The translations under genes were made by a program, and so were the position numbers. A stretch of DNA of 64,000 nucleotides. Origin: Chloroflexota bacterium. GTDB taxonomy: Bacteria; Chloroflexota; Chloroflexia; Thermomicrobiales; UBA6265. The notes beneath the pieces were generated by a model. It made no database searches. It had not been told where the DNA came from and was given only the letters and a program-made list of their open reading frames with translations. Shown here piece by piece: positions 1 through 8,154 of this stretch. The DNA is taken from assembly GCA_023389575.1 (NCBI GenBank), contig JAEWEG010000037.1, forward strand, positions 62,001-126,000, in the 5' to 3' direction. How positions within the stretch are numbered: position 1 is the stretch's first letter; each line of letters begins with the position of its first letter.

Positions 1-153
1 GGGAAACAGCTCAAGGATAGGGTTACGGTCCGCCGGCGGGTGGTGACACGCCACGAGGGTCGGCCCCGAAAGCTTGGACCCTGGTTTGAGGAACGGAGGG
101 CATGGGCGATGGGGCGCCCAAATGATCGTGGACAAAAGTATACGTTCACCGCA
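1..153. other. left edge, no supported gene
   Basis: No reading frame here has a convincing ribosome-binding site or recognisable product. The frames that cross it run into the antisense of atpC. It lies downstream of the ATP synthase operon terminator and probably belongs to the next intergenic region or the edge of a gene outside the window. Confidence 0.4.
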
Positions 154-192
154 CGGAAAAGGGTGCCCCTGTGTCAAGGGCACCCTTTTCCG
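154..192 (-). terminator. terminator of the ATP synthase operon
   Basis: A perfect 15-bp inverted repeat (154-168 with 178-192, 9-nt loop) sits about 20 bases downstream of the atpC stop. The stem itself contains a run of four A on one arm and four T on the other, so it can end transcription from either side. Position and symmetry fit a rho-independent terminator, although no long U tract follows. Confidence 0.7.
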
Positions 193-214
193 TCGATGGC
201 AAATGGCTGTGAGG

Positions 215-655
215 CTAGGGATTGCCGCCGGTTCCGCTGGTGCTTCGCCCGCGTCGCCGCTGGCCAATCCGCTCGCGAATCGCCGCCTGCCGCAGCGCTT
301 CCTCGGCGGCCGCGATGTCCTGGACCTCGTCCCGGTTCTGCAGCGCCGCCTCGGCCCGCTCCCGGGCGGAGGACACGCGTTCGAGGTCAATCTCGATCGC
401 CCGCTCCGCAGAGTCAGCCAGCACGATCACCTTGTCGTCGGTGATCTCGATGAAGCCGCCGAATACGGCGAAGTAGTCTTCCTCGCCACTCCGGCGAATC
501 TTCAGTTCGCCCTCGGCGAGCAGCGAAACGAGCTTCGCGTGCCCAGGGAGGATACCCAGCGATCCGCCGGCGCCCGGGGCAACCACCGAATCGACTCCGT
601 CCTGCTGGTACACGATCCGTTCGCCGGTAATGATTTCAACCGTCAGTTTGGCCAC
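215..655 (-). CDS. atpC: F1Fo ATP synthase epsilon subunit
   Basis: This is the epsilon subunit of the F1 central stalk, which couples rotation to catalysis and can inhibit ATP hydrolysis. The N-terminal beta-sandwich (about residues 1-86, with the typical GSLGILPGHAKL segment) is followed by the C-terminal helical hairpin, rich in Arg, Ala and Glu. The product is 146 residues, slightly longer than the usual 130-140 because of a basic, Gly-rich tail. The start is a GTG with AAAGGAGG five bases upstream. It is the last gene of the operon, 88 bases after atpD, and is followed by a terminator. Confidence 0.95.
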   Translation of the reverse strand: MAKLTVEIITGERIVYQQDGVDSVVAPGAGGSLGILPGHAKLVSLLAEGELKIRRSGEEDYFAVFGGFIEITDDKVIVLADSAERAIEIDLERVSSARERAEAALQNRDEVQDIAAAEEALRQAAIRERIGQRRRGRSTSGTGGNP

Positions 656-743
656 GTCCGCCTCCTTTCATCGTCGCGCCGCCTGCCTGGCGGAGTGGAA
701 GGCATCACTGCCGTGGATGACGCCTTCGCGCGGCGATTGATGC

Positions 744-2183
744 CTACCGGTTGGCGGCGGCCATCTTCTCGGCGGCCTCGACCACTTCCTCGATCGCGCC
801 CTTGTACATGAACGCGGCCTCCGGCAGGTTGTCGTGCTTGCCTTCGAGAATTTCCTTGAACGAGCGGACGGTGTCGGCCAGCGACACGAATCGGCCCGGG
901 TTGCCCGTGAACTGCTCGGCGGTGAAGTACGGCTGCGACATGAACCGCTCCATCCGGCGCGCCCGGTTCACGATCTGGCGGTCTTCGTCCGAAAGCTCTT
1001 CCACACCGAGAATCGCGATGATGTCCTGGAGGTCGCGGTACCGCTGGAGTACGCGCTGCACTTCACGGGCAACATCGTAATGCTCCTGACCCACGACCAG
1101 CGGATCGAGGATGCGGGAGGTGGATGCCAGGGGATCGACCGCCGGATAGATACCCTTCTCCGAAATCGACCGCTCCAGCGAGAGCGTCGCGTCGAGGTGG
1201 GCGAACACGGAGGACGGAGCCGGGTCGGTGTAGTCGTCGGCGGGCACGTAGACGGCCTGCACCGAGGTGATTGAACCGGTCTTGGTCGAGGTGATCCGCT
1301 CCTGGAGCTGTCCCATCTCGCTGGCGAGTGTCGGCTGGTAGCCCACGGCGCTCGGCATACGGCCGAGGAGCGCGGACACTTCCGAACCGGCCTGCACGAA
1401 CCGGAAGATGTTGTCGATGAACACGAGCACGTCGCGTCCTTCGTCGCGGAAGTACTCCGCCATCGTCAGGCCGGTCAGCGACACGCGAAGGCGCGCGCCC
1501 GGCGGCTCGTTCATCTGGCCGAAGATCAGCGCGGTCTGGTCGCGAACGCCGGACTCCTGGAGCTCACCCCAGAGCGCCGTTCCCTCACGGGTGCGCTCAC
1601 CCACGCCGCAGAACACGGAGTAGCCACCGAACTCGGCCGCGATGTTGCGGATGAGCTCGGTGATGATCACCGTCTTGCCCACGCCGGCGCCACCGAACAC
1701 GCCGATCTTGCCGCCCTTGGTGAACGGCGCGATCAGGTCGATGACCTTCGAGCCCGTCTCCAGGATCTCGACGGCGGTCGACTGCTCTTCAAAGGTCGGA
1801 GCCGGGCGATGAATCGGGCGGTACTCGGTCGCCTGGACCTCACCCTGCTGGTCGATCGGGTCACCGGTCACGTTGAAGATTCGGCCCAGGGTGCCTGGTC
1901 CCACCGGAACCGCTATCGCCGCGCCGGTGTCCACCACCGGCTGGCCGCGTCGCAGGCCGTCCGTGGTGCTCATCGCCACCGCGCGAACGCGGTCGTTGCC
2001 GAGGTGCTGCTGCACTTCGAGCACCAGGCGCTTGCCATCCGGCAGCGTGGTCTCGACGGCGTTGTAAATCTCGGGCAGTTGCTCGGCCGGGAATTCGATA
2101 TCCACGACCACGCCGGTGATCTGGACGATCGAACCGGTCGCGCCCGCGGTCTTCTGTTCAAGTGTGGATGCGGGTGCAGCCAT
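744..2183 (-). CDS. atpD: F1Fo ATP synthase beta subunit
   Basis: This is the catalytic beta subunit of F1, which makes ATP from ADP and phosphate at the membrane-associated hexamer. The P-loop GGAGVGKT, the catalytic GERTREG segment, the LVFIDNIFRF Walker B strand and the ALLGRMPSAVGYQPTL stretch are all present. At 479 residues it has normal length. The ATG is preceded by GAGG about eight bases away. A short 7-bp hairpin (2227-2242) lies in the gap to atpG. Confidence 0.98.
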   Translation of the reverse strand: MAAPASTLEQKTAGATGSIVQITGVVVDIEFPAEQLPEIYNAVETTLPDGKRLVLEVQQHLGNDRVRAVAMSTTDGLRRGQPVVDTGAAIAVPVGPGTLGRIFNVTGDPIDQQGEVQATEYRPIHRPAPTFEEQSTAVEILETGSKVIDLIAPFTKGGKIGVFGGAGVGKTVIITELIRNIAAEFGGYSVFCGVGERTREGTALWGELQESGVRDQTALIFGQMNEPPGARLRVSLTGLTMAEYFRDEGRDVLVFIDNIFRFVQAGSEVSALLGRMPSAVGYQPTLASEMGQLQERITSTKTGSITSVQAVYVPADDYTDPAPSSVFAHLDATLSLERSISEKGIYPAVDPLASTSRILDPLVVGQEHYDVAREVQRVLQRYRDLQDIIAILGVEELSDEDRQIVNRARRMERFMSQPYFTAEQFTGNPGRFVSLADTVRSFKEILEGKHDNLPEAAFMYKGAIEEVVEAAEKMAAANR

Positions 2184-2276
2184 GTTTGCGTTCCTCGCTT
2201 GGTACCTGATAACTCGTCACGCCCGTTGGTGGGTTCCCACCAGGCGCAGGGACAACAGCACGAACCGTGCCGCCAA

Positions 2277-3149
2277 CTACACGCGGAAGGCGTTGGCTCC
2301 GGCGGCGATTTCCGCCACCTCGTTCGTGATTTGCGCCTGCCGGGCCTTGTTGTAGGCGAGCGACAGGTCGTCAGTGAGTTCCTTCGCGTTGTCGGTCGCG
2401 TTCCGCATCGCGACCATCTGCGCGGAGTAGAAAGACGCCACGTTCTCCAGCACCGCCTGGTAGAGGTTCACCTCCACGTAGCGCGGCAGGAGCTGGTTCA
2501 GCACTTCATCGGCGTGTGGCTCGAAAATGTAGTCATCCGCCCGGTCCGGAGCGCCTTCCGGCTTCACGATCGGGAGCAGCTGCATCACTTCCGGGGTCTG
2601 GGTGAGTGTGTTCACGAACTGCGGGTACAGGATGTGAACCGCGTCCACCCTGCCTTCCAGGAATTCCTGGATCGCCACCTGGGCGATTGGCCGGATATCG
2701 TTCAGCGATGGCCGGTCGCCAAGCTGGATGAACTCCGCCACCAGGTCCTGGTCGGTGCGGGCGGCGAAGTCGCGGCCCTTCTTGCCAACGGCGATCACCT
2801 GCGGGCTTCCGCCCGGAGCTTCGGACCGGATGTACTGGGTCGCCCGCCGCAGGATGTTCGTGGTCAACGAACCACTCAGGCCACGATCCGGCGTGATCAG
2901 GATCACGGCGGTTCGCTTCACGTCCCGCTGCTCGAGCAGGGGGAACTTCTTCAGTTCGTCGCCATCGAGTTGCAGCGAAGCCAGGTCCCCGAGAACTTCG
3001 CGCAATCGCTCGCTGTATGGTCGTCCGCTCGTCACGCGGTCCTGCGCACGTCGCATCTTCGACGCCGCCACCATTTCCATGGCGCGCGTGATCTGGGACA
3101 TGTTCTTGACACTGCGAATACGACGGCGAATTTCGCGTGTACTGGGCAC
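2277..3149 (-). CDS. atpG: F1Fo ATP synthase gamma subunit
   Basis: This is the gamma subunit, the rotating shaft inside the alpha3beta3 hexamer. The N-terminal helix begins with the family pattern MPSTREIRRRIRSVKNMSQIT followed by ITRAMEMVAASKM, and the C-terminal helix carries the conserved ATDNA and NKARQAQITNE segments that contact beta. Length (290 residues) is normal. The gene lies between atpA and atpD, as in most bacterial operons. Confidence 0.97.
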   Translation of the reverse strand: MPSTREIRRRIRSVKNMSQITRAMEMVAASKMRRAQDRVTSGRPYSERLREVLGDLASLQLDGDELKKFPLLEQRDVKRTAVILITPDRGLSGSLTTNILRRATQYIRSEAPGGSPQVIAVGKKGRDFAARTDQDLVAEFIQLGDRPSLNDIRPIAQVAIQEFLEGRVDAVHILYPQFVNTLTQTPEVMQLLPIVKPEGAPDRADDYIFEPHADEVLNQLLPRYVEVNLYQAVLENVASFYSAQMVAMRNATDNAKELTDDLSLAYNKARQAQITNEVAEIAAGANAFRV

Positions 3150-3261
3150 TCCGCCTTATCCTCTCGTTCCGGTCGCCTTCGCCGCATATGGGCCGCGATG
3201 CTCCCGGCACTGGTCCGGCGCGGATGGCGTGTCGCCGTCCGCGCCGTCAATCATTGCCCTG

Positions 3262-4803
3262 TTAGTCGGCGGCCACGGCTCCGGACTCCGAGTAGTCGTT
3301 GGTCGAAAGGAAGCCCTCGGCGACCTTCTTGAGTTCGGCCTCGAGCTCGTCCGAGATGGTCTTCTCGGTCTTGATCCGCTCGAGCAACGCCGGGTGGGAT
3401 GTCCGCATGAATTCGAGGTACTCGGCCTCGAACCGGTTCACCTGGTCCACAGGAACCTTGTCGATGAATCCGGCCGAACCAGCCCACAGGATCGCCACCT
3501 GCTCCTCAACCGGGAGCGGGCTGTACGACGGCTGCTTGAGCACTTCGGTCATGCGCTGGCCGCGCTCGATCTGGTGCCGGGTCGTCGCGTCAAGGTCGGA
3601 AGTACCGAACTGCGCGAAGGCCGCCAGCGACCGGTAGTTCGCCATGTCGAGGCGCAAACCACCCGCGACCTGGCGCATGGCCTTGATCTGGGCGGCGCCA
3701 CCGACGCGCGACACCGAGAGACCGGTGTTGATGGCCGGTCGGATACCGGCGTAGAAGAGGTCGGTCTCGAGGTAGATCTGGCCGTCGGTGATCGAGATCA
3801 CGTTGGTCGGAATGTAGGCCGAGATATCGCCAGCCTGCGTCTCGATGATCGGCAGCGAGGTGAGCGATCCACCACCAAGGTCGGAGTTGAGGCGCGACGA
3901 TCGCTCCAGCAACCGCGAGTGAAGGTAGAACACGTCACCAGGGTAGGCTTCGCGGCCCGGCGGGCGGCGAACCAGCAGCGACACCTGGCGATACGCCTGC
4001 GCCTGCTTGGTGAGGTCGTCGTAAATGATGAGCGCGTCGCGGCCCGTTTCCATGAACTCTTCGCCCATGGCGGTACCGGAGAACGGCGCCAGGTACTGGA
4101 GCGACGCCGGGTCCGACGCGCCCGCGACCACCACGATGGTGTGGTCCATCGCGCCATTCTCTTCGAGCACGCGCACCATCTGGGCGACCTGGGCCTGCTT
4201 CTGGCCGATCGCCACGTAGATGCACAGCACGCCAGAGTCGCGCTGGTTGATGATGGTGTCGATACCGATCGTCGACTTGCCGGTCTGGCGGTCGCCGAGA
4301 ATCAGCTGCCGCTGGCCGCGACCGATGGCGGTCATGGCGTCGATCGCCTTGATGCCCGTCTGCAACGCGGTGTCGACGTCCTGGCGCTCGATGACGCCCG
4401 GCGCGATCCGCTCGATTTCGCGGGTCTTGTCGGTGGCGATCGGGCCCTTGCCGTCAATCGGCTGGCCGAGCGCGTTCACCACGCGGCCAAGGAGCGCGTC
4501 GCCCACCGGCACCGAAACGATCTGGCCGGTGGTCCGGACCTCGTCGCCTTCCTCGATGTCGGTGTACTCACCCATGACGATGACCGCCACGGTGTCTTCT
4601 TCGAGGTTGAGCACCAGGCCGGGGGTTCCGGTCTTGGTGAACTCCACCAGCTCGCTCTGCATCGCCTCGGAAAGGCCATACACCGTCGCGACGCCGTCAC
4701 CGATGCCGATCACCTGACCAACATTGGAAATCGACGCCTCGTCTGAAAATCCCTGGATCTGCTGCTTGAGCAGATCACTGATCTCGGTCGCGCGTACCGC
4801 CAT
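3262..4803 (-). CDS. atpA: F1Fo ATP synthase alpha subunit
   Basis: This is the non-catalytic, nucleotide-binding alpha subunit of F1. It has the P-loop GDRQTGKS, the ALIIYDDLTKQA Walker B region and the PGREAYPGDVFYLHSRLLER signature, which includes the arginine-finger region. The 513 residues match the family. The start ATG follows GGAG at suitable distance. The gene is separated from atpH by 110 bases containing a weak 6-bp hairpin (4820-4837). Confidence 0.98.
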   Translation of the reverse strand: MAVRATEISDLLKQQIQGFSDEASISNVGQVIGIGDGVATVYGLSEAMQSELVEFTKTGTPGLVLNLEEDTVAVIVMGEYTDIEEGDEVRTTGQIVSVPVGDALLGRVVNALGQPIDGKGPIATDKTREIERIAPGVIERQDVDTALQTGIKAIDAMTAIGRGQRQLILGDRQTGKSTIGIDTIINQRDSGVLCIYVAIGQKQAQVAQMVRVLEENGAMDHTIVVVAGASDPASLQYLAPFSGTAMGEEFMETGRDALIIYDDLTKQAQAYRQVSLLVRRPPGREAYPGDVFYLHSRLLERSSRLNSDLGGGSLTSLPIIETQAGDISAYIPTNVISITDGQIYLETDLFYAGIRPAINTGLSVSRVGGAAQIKAMRQVAGGLRLDMANYRSLAAFAQFGTSDLDATTRHQIERGQRMTEVLKQPSYSPLPVEEQVAILWAGSAGFIDKVPVDQVNRFEAEYLEFMRTSHPALLERIKTEKTISDELEAELKKVAEGFLSTNDYSESGAVAAD

Positions 4804-4913
4804 GATCGCTCCAATCTCCCGCGGCGCCAGTGCCGCGAGGGCCTGATTCCTGCCGGGTCACGTACCGTCCGGTTACCGGCGTTCGCGGCCACTGGCCACA
4901 ATCGCCGGAGTCG

Positions 4914-5444
4914 TCATGCGGCTGCGAGCCGCGCCCGCAGCCGTCGCAATTGATTCACAACGCTGCCATCAATAACCTGGTCTCCGGCCCTGGCCACGAA
5001 TCCCCCGATGATCTCGGGGTCCACGGCGAGCCGAAGCTGAACCTGTTTGCCCAGCAGGCGCGAGAGATGCTCCCGAACCAGTGTCTGGCCCGCGTCATCC
5101 AGCGGCTCTGCTGTCGTCACATCCACGAGCGCTATGCCCTTTTCGGCCAGCGCGGCTTCATCGAACAAATCAGCAAGATCCTGAATGATCCCAGTTCGCC
5201 GTCGGTCGATCAGCATGTGCGCCAGGTTCCGGGCTTCCGCCGAGGCTCCGGTCAGCACCGCGTCAACGGCCTGCTTCTTCGCCCCCGGCTGAACGCTCGG
5301 GTTGCTGAGAAATGTCCGGACATCCGGATCACTCACCACGGACCGCAGGGTGTCCAGGTCCCGCTGCCAGGCATCGAAAGATCCCTGCTCCCGGGCCAGT
5401 TCCACCACCGCCTGTACGTAGCGCTTTGCCGAACCGCTTGCCAT
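4914..5444 (-). CDS. atpH: F1Fo ATP synthase delta subunit
   Basis: This is the delta subunit (OSCP homologue), which ties the peripheral stalk to the top of F1. Recognisable features are the N-terminal helical bundle (AKRYVQAVVELAREQG) and the C-terminal domain with KQVQLRLAVDPEIIGGFVARAGD. A GTG lies three codons upstream (5453), but its nearest purine-rich motif is too close; the ATG at 5444 has GCGAGG eight bases before it and was preferred, giving 176 residues. It follows atpF after 82 bases. Confidence 0.93.
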   Translation of the reverse strand: MASGSAKRYVQAVVELAREQGSFDAWQRDLDTLRSVVSDPDVRTFLSNPSVQPGAKKQAVDAVLTGASAEARNLAHMLIDRRRTGIIQDLADLFDEAALAEKGIALVDVTTAEPLDDAGQTLVREHLSRLLGKQVQLRLAVDPEIIGGFVARAGDQVIDGSVVNQLRRLRARLAAA

Positions 5445-5526
5445 TTCCCGCACCTCGCCTCACGACTGATCGTTCATCATTTCGCCGCCTCCGGTCCCGC
5501 AAACGGGCTCCGGAAACGGGCGTCAC

Positions 5527-6027
5527 TTAGTTCTGTGAAGCCTGCGAGGCCCCAGCGAGGGTTTCCTCGATCAAATGCTTCTGTGCTTCCGGATTCAGTT
5601 CCTTCTTCAGGATCCGACCGGCCGCCAGCGTCGCGATATCCACCACTTCGCTGCGAAGCTGCTGCCGTGCCTGCTCCGTCTCCTGCCGCATCGTTTCCTG
5701 GGCGCGGGTCAGGTAGGTCTCGGCCTGGGCATTCGCTTCCTCACGCGCCTTCGCCAGCAGTTGCTCACCGCTCTGCCGCGCGCTGGCCACGATCTCCTGG
5801 GCTTCCCGGCGCGCCTCGAGGAGAGCTTCCTCGTTCCGCGACTGGGTTGCCTTCAGTTCCTGCTGCATCCGCTCGGCGGACGCCAGGGACTCCCGGATCT
5901 TGTCCTGGCGCTCATCGAGGATCTTCACGATCGGACCGACCGCGAATTTCCACAGCAACCAGATGAAAACGAGAAAGGCCACCAACTGGATGCCGAATTG
6001 CCATCCGTTTAGCCCAAATTGATCCAC
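5527..6027 (-). CDS. atpF: F1Fo ATP synthase b subunit
   Basis: This is the peripheral-stalk b subunit. One N-terminal membrane helix (about residues 9-28, ending in KFAVGPIVKIL) is followed by a long charged coiled coil rich in Glu, Gln, Arg and Ala that reaches up to delta. The 166-residue form begins at a GTG that has AAGGAG nine bases upstream; an in-frame ATG 54 bases further up would add a basic, non-conserved leader and lacks such a site. Only one b-type gene is present, so the stalk is probably a homodimer. Confidence 0.93.
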   Translation of the reverse strand: MDQFGLNGWQFGIQLVAFLVFIWLLWKFAVGPIVKILDERQDKIRESLASAERMQQELKATQSRNEEALLEARREAQEIVASARQSGEQLLAKAREEANAQAETYLTRAQETMRQETEQARQQLRSEVVDIATLAAGRILKKELNPEAQKHLIEETLAGASQASQN

Positions 6028-6125
6028 GGTTGGCCACTCCTTCGCGTGTCGTCCTCTGTGGGATATCGCGTCCCGGCACAATGCCTCGCGGCATCAACCG
6101 GGCCTCTCCCGGCGGTTAGGGCAAT

Positions 6126-6148
6126 GGCGCGGGCAAGGTGCCCGCGCC
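6126..6148 (-). other. intercistronic hairpin behind atpE
   Basis: A perfect 9-bp GC-only stem (6126-6134 with 6140-6148, loop of five) lies 20 bases after the atpE stop and before atpF. It has no U tract, so it looks like a stability or partial-attenuation element rather than a full terminator. The c subunit is needed in many more copies than b, and such a hairpin could help set that ratio. Confidence 0.5.
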
Positions 6149-6168
6149 AGCCAATTCCACCAGGAGGA

Positions 6169-6423
6169 CTAGAGGACGATGGCGATGATGATGGCGATAA
6201 CGAACGCGTAGATGGCGACCGCTTCCGCGAGCGCGGCACCGACGATCATCGTCGAGCGAACTTCGCCAGCGGCTTCCGGGTTCCGGCCAATCGCGTCCAT
6301 GGCGCCCTTCACCGCGATACCGATACCGATGGCCGGGCCAAGTCCACCCACGCCAATCGCGATCGCGGCGCCAATCGCCTTGGCTGCATCAACGCCCTCG
6401 GGTCCTACCATTGCTCCAAACAC
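6169..6423 (-). CDS. atpE: F1Fo ATP synthase c subunit
   Basis: This is the proteolipid that forms the membrane rotor ring. The 84-residue product has two hydrophobic helices joined by the polar loop GRNPEA. The ion-binding carboxylate is Glu67 in GAALAEAVAIY; the following residue is Ala rather than the Ser or Thr common in sodium-type rings, so proton coupling is more likely. The GTG start has AGGAGG eight bases upstream, which excludes the longer upstream frame with its Cys-rich leader. It is preceded by atpB and followed by a strong hairpin. Confidence 0.95.
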   Translation of the reverse strand: MFGAMVGPEGVDAAKAIGAAIAIGVGGLGPAIGIGIAVKGAMDAIGRNPEAAGEVRSTMIVGAALAEAVAIYAFVIAIIIAIVL

Positions 6424-6588
6424 GTGCTGTTCCTCCTGGCGGTTTCGGCCGCTCATGCCCGTGCATGTGACCGCACCGTCAATGTGATTGCAAGAGCGGC
6501 ACCGCGCCACCCTACCTTGCCGAAGTAAAACCGAGTTCCTCAGGGCGCCAGCATCGCCGGCGCCATGCCTAACGGCACGACTCGCTGA

Positions 6589-7512
6589 TTAGTCTCCCGA
6601 CAGGCTCGCCGCCGGGGCCGGGGCATGCGCGTCATCGTGCGCGTGCTCCTCATCGTGATGATCACTGTGAGCCGCCGCCAGCATGATGTAGATGAGCGTG
6701 AGCAGCGCGAACACAAGGGCCTGGATCGTTCCGAACATCACCTCGAGACCGATGAACACCACGGGGAACACCACCGGGATGATCGCGATCTTGATTGCCG
6801 CGGCAATCGAGTACATCACCCCAAGCAGGATTTCGCCGGCGAACACGTTTCCGAAGAGACGGGCGGAGAGTGAAAGGATTCGGGAAAGCTCGCCAATCAG
6901 TTCGATTGGGAACAGGAATGGCGGGTCGGACATGTGCTTGATCCTACCAACCACGCCATGGGCGGAAACACCCGCGATCTGGATCGCCACGAAGGCGATC
7001 ACCGACAACGCGAAGGTCATGTTCAGGTCAGCGGTGGGTGGGCGCATGAACGGCACGAGCGTCTTGCCGTGCCCATCGTCCGCCGCAACCGCGGCGGCTG
7101 CGGCCGCCGACTCCGAGGTGCTCGCCAGTTCGTTCGTGTAGGCGTGCTCTTCTTCCTCGGTGGTCTCGGTCGCGTGCTCCTTGTAGACGCCAATGGTGCC
7201 AACGCCTGGGAGCAAACCGGAGAAGTTCGCGAACAGGATGAAGATGAAGATGCCGGAAATGAGCGGGAAGATTCGCCGGCCTAGCTTCTTGCCGCCCGAT
7301 CCTTCGACCAGGTCAAGCAGGAATCCCACCAGCATCTCGGTCAGGCTCTGCGCCTTGCCCGTTGGGACCGTCTGCGCCTTGCGCGCGATCAACGTGCCCA
7401 CCGCCAGGATGAGGGCCATCACGATGAACATCATGACCATCGAGTTCGTGACCGATACAGGACCAATCGCGAAGAGCTCTTCGGCCTTTAGGGAAATATG
7501 TGGCTCGTCCAT
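6589..7512 (-). CDS. atpB: F1Fo ATP synthase a subunit
   Basis: This is the membrane subunit a, which forms the ion half-channels beside the c ring. The essential arginine is Arg218 in LSARLFGNVFAGE, and RPPTADLNMTFALS is the usual conserved stretch. At 307 residues it is longer than the common 240-270. Two regions explain this: an acidic, Ala-rich insertion at about residues 110-150 between early membrane helices, and a C-terminal tail rich in His and Asp (about 280-307). Both look like low-complexity additions outside the conserved core. GAGGAG lies upstream of the ATG. Confidence 0.95.
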   Translation of the reverse strand: MDEPHISLKAEELFAIGPVSVTNSMVMMFIVMALILAVGTLIARKAQTVPTGKAQSLTEMLVGFLLDLVEGSGGKKLGRRIFPLISGIFIFILFANFSGLLPGVGTIGVYKEHATETTEEEEHAYTNELASTSESAAAAAAVAADDGHGKTLVPFMRPPTADLNMTFALSVIAFVAIQIAGVSAHGVVGRIKHMSDPPFLFPIELIGELSRILSLSARLFGNVFAGEILLGVMYSIAAAIKIAIIPVVFPVVFIGLEVMFGTIQALVFALLTLIYIMLAAAHSDHHDEEHAHDDAHAPAPAASLSGD

Positions 7513-7630
7513 GAACTGGGCGTTACTCCTCGCTGTCGCGTGTCATCTGGCTTGGCGGCAGGCTCCGGCCGCGCATCCGCTTTCCACTCGAATGCGCCCC
7601 TTGGGGCGCATTCGCTCATGTTCCCATGTG

Positions 7631-7933
7631 CTACTGAATCTTGTTTCGGTTCCGGGCTTCCATCCGCTGGGCCATTGTTCGCCCCAGCGGGCCATTCTCT
7701 CGCTTCGCGTCGCTCACCAGCACCAGCTCGTACAGCTGGTATCCGGCGGCGATCAGGCCGAGGGCCACTCCGATCAGCGTGAAGAGTGGGGTCTTGTCCA
7801 GCCACTGGTCCAGCGCCAGCCCCCCACCGATGCAGACGATCAATGTCGCTACGATTGAAAACCCGAGTCCTGCCGCCAAACCCATGATTCGGGCCTGGCC
7901 AGCCTGCTGATCCGGCAACTTGTCGTTTGCCAA
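7631..7933 (-). CDS. atpZ: AtpZ/AtpI-type ATP synthase assembly protein
   Basis: This small membrane protein heads the atp operon, where AtpI/AtpZ proteins normally sit and help c-ring assembly or ion supply. It has two predicted membrane helices (about residues 16-40 and 50-70) with a short loop containing ALDQWLDKTP, and a basic C-terminus. The start is uncertain. A GTG at 7957 is in frame, but the promoter-like element at 7960-7968 would begin transcription downstream of it; the TTG at 7933 with AGGGGGG four bases upstream is therefore preferred, giving 100 residues. Confidence 0.8.
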   Translation of the reverse strand: MANDKLPDQQAGQARIMGLAAGLGFSIVATLIVCIGGGLALDQWLDKTPLFTLIGVALGLIAAGYQLYELVLVSDAKRENGPLGRTMAQRMEARNRNKIQ

Positions 7934-7959
7934 ATCGCCCCCCTGTTTCGTTTGCACAT

Positions 7960-7968
7960 ATTATCACA
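7960..7968 (-). promoter_or_regulatory. extended -10 element of the atp operon
   Basis: On the minus strand the sequence reads TGT-GATAAT, an extended -10 (TGn plus five of six consensus bases). No good -35 hexamer is seen 16-18 bases upstream, which is tolerated with an extended -10. Transcription would start near 7953 and give a very short leader before the TTG start of atpZ. Confidence 0.45.
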
Positions 7969-8154
7969 ATCTCAGGATCGAAACATGTGCGAGGTGATTA
8001 GTCGAGGCAGCGAGTCATCGAACCAGGTGTCAGCCGTCCCCGATTCCTGTCATTGTCTCGCCCCGTTACAGGGATTCGCGCACGCGACATCGCCGCGTGT
8101 CGACGTCAGGGGTAAGCCTACCCCGCGCGCTTCGGGCTGTCACGCAAATTCGGC

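Noticed and set aside
2728..4746. A 672-codon open frame on the plus strand opposite atpA and atpG
   Set aside because: It is antisense to two strongly conserved genes; its composition (Arg, His, Asp rich) is the usual mirror of a GC-rich coding strand.
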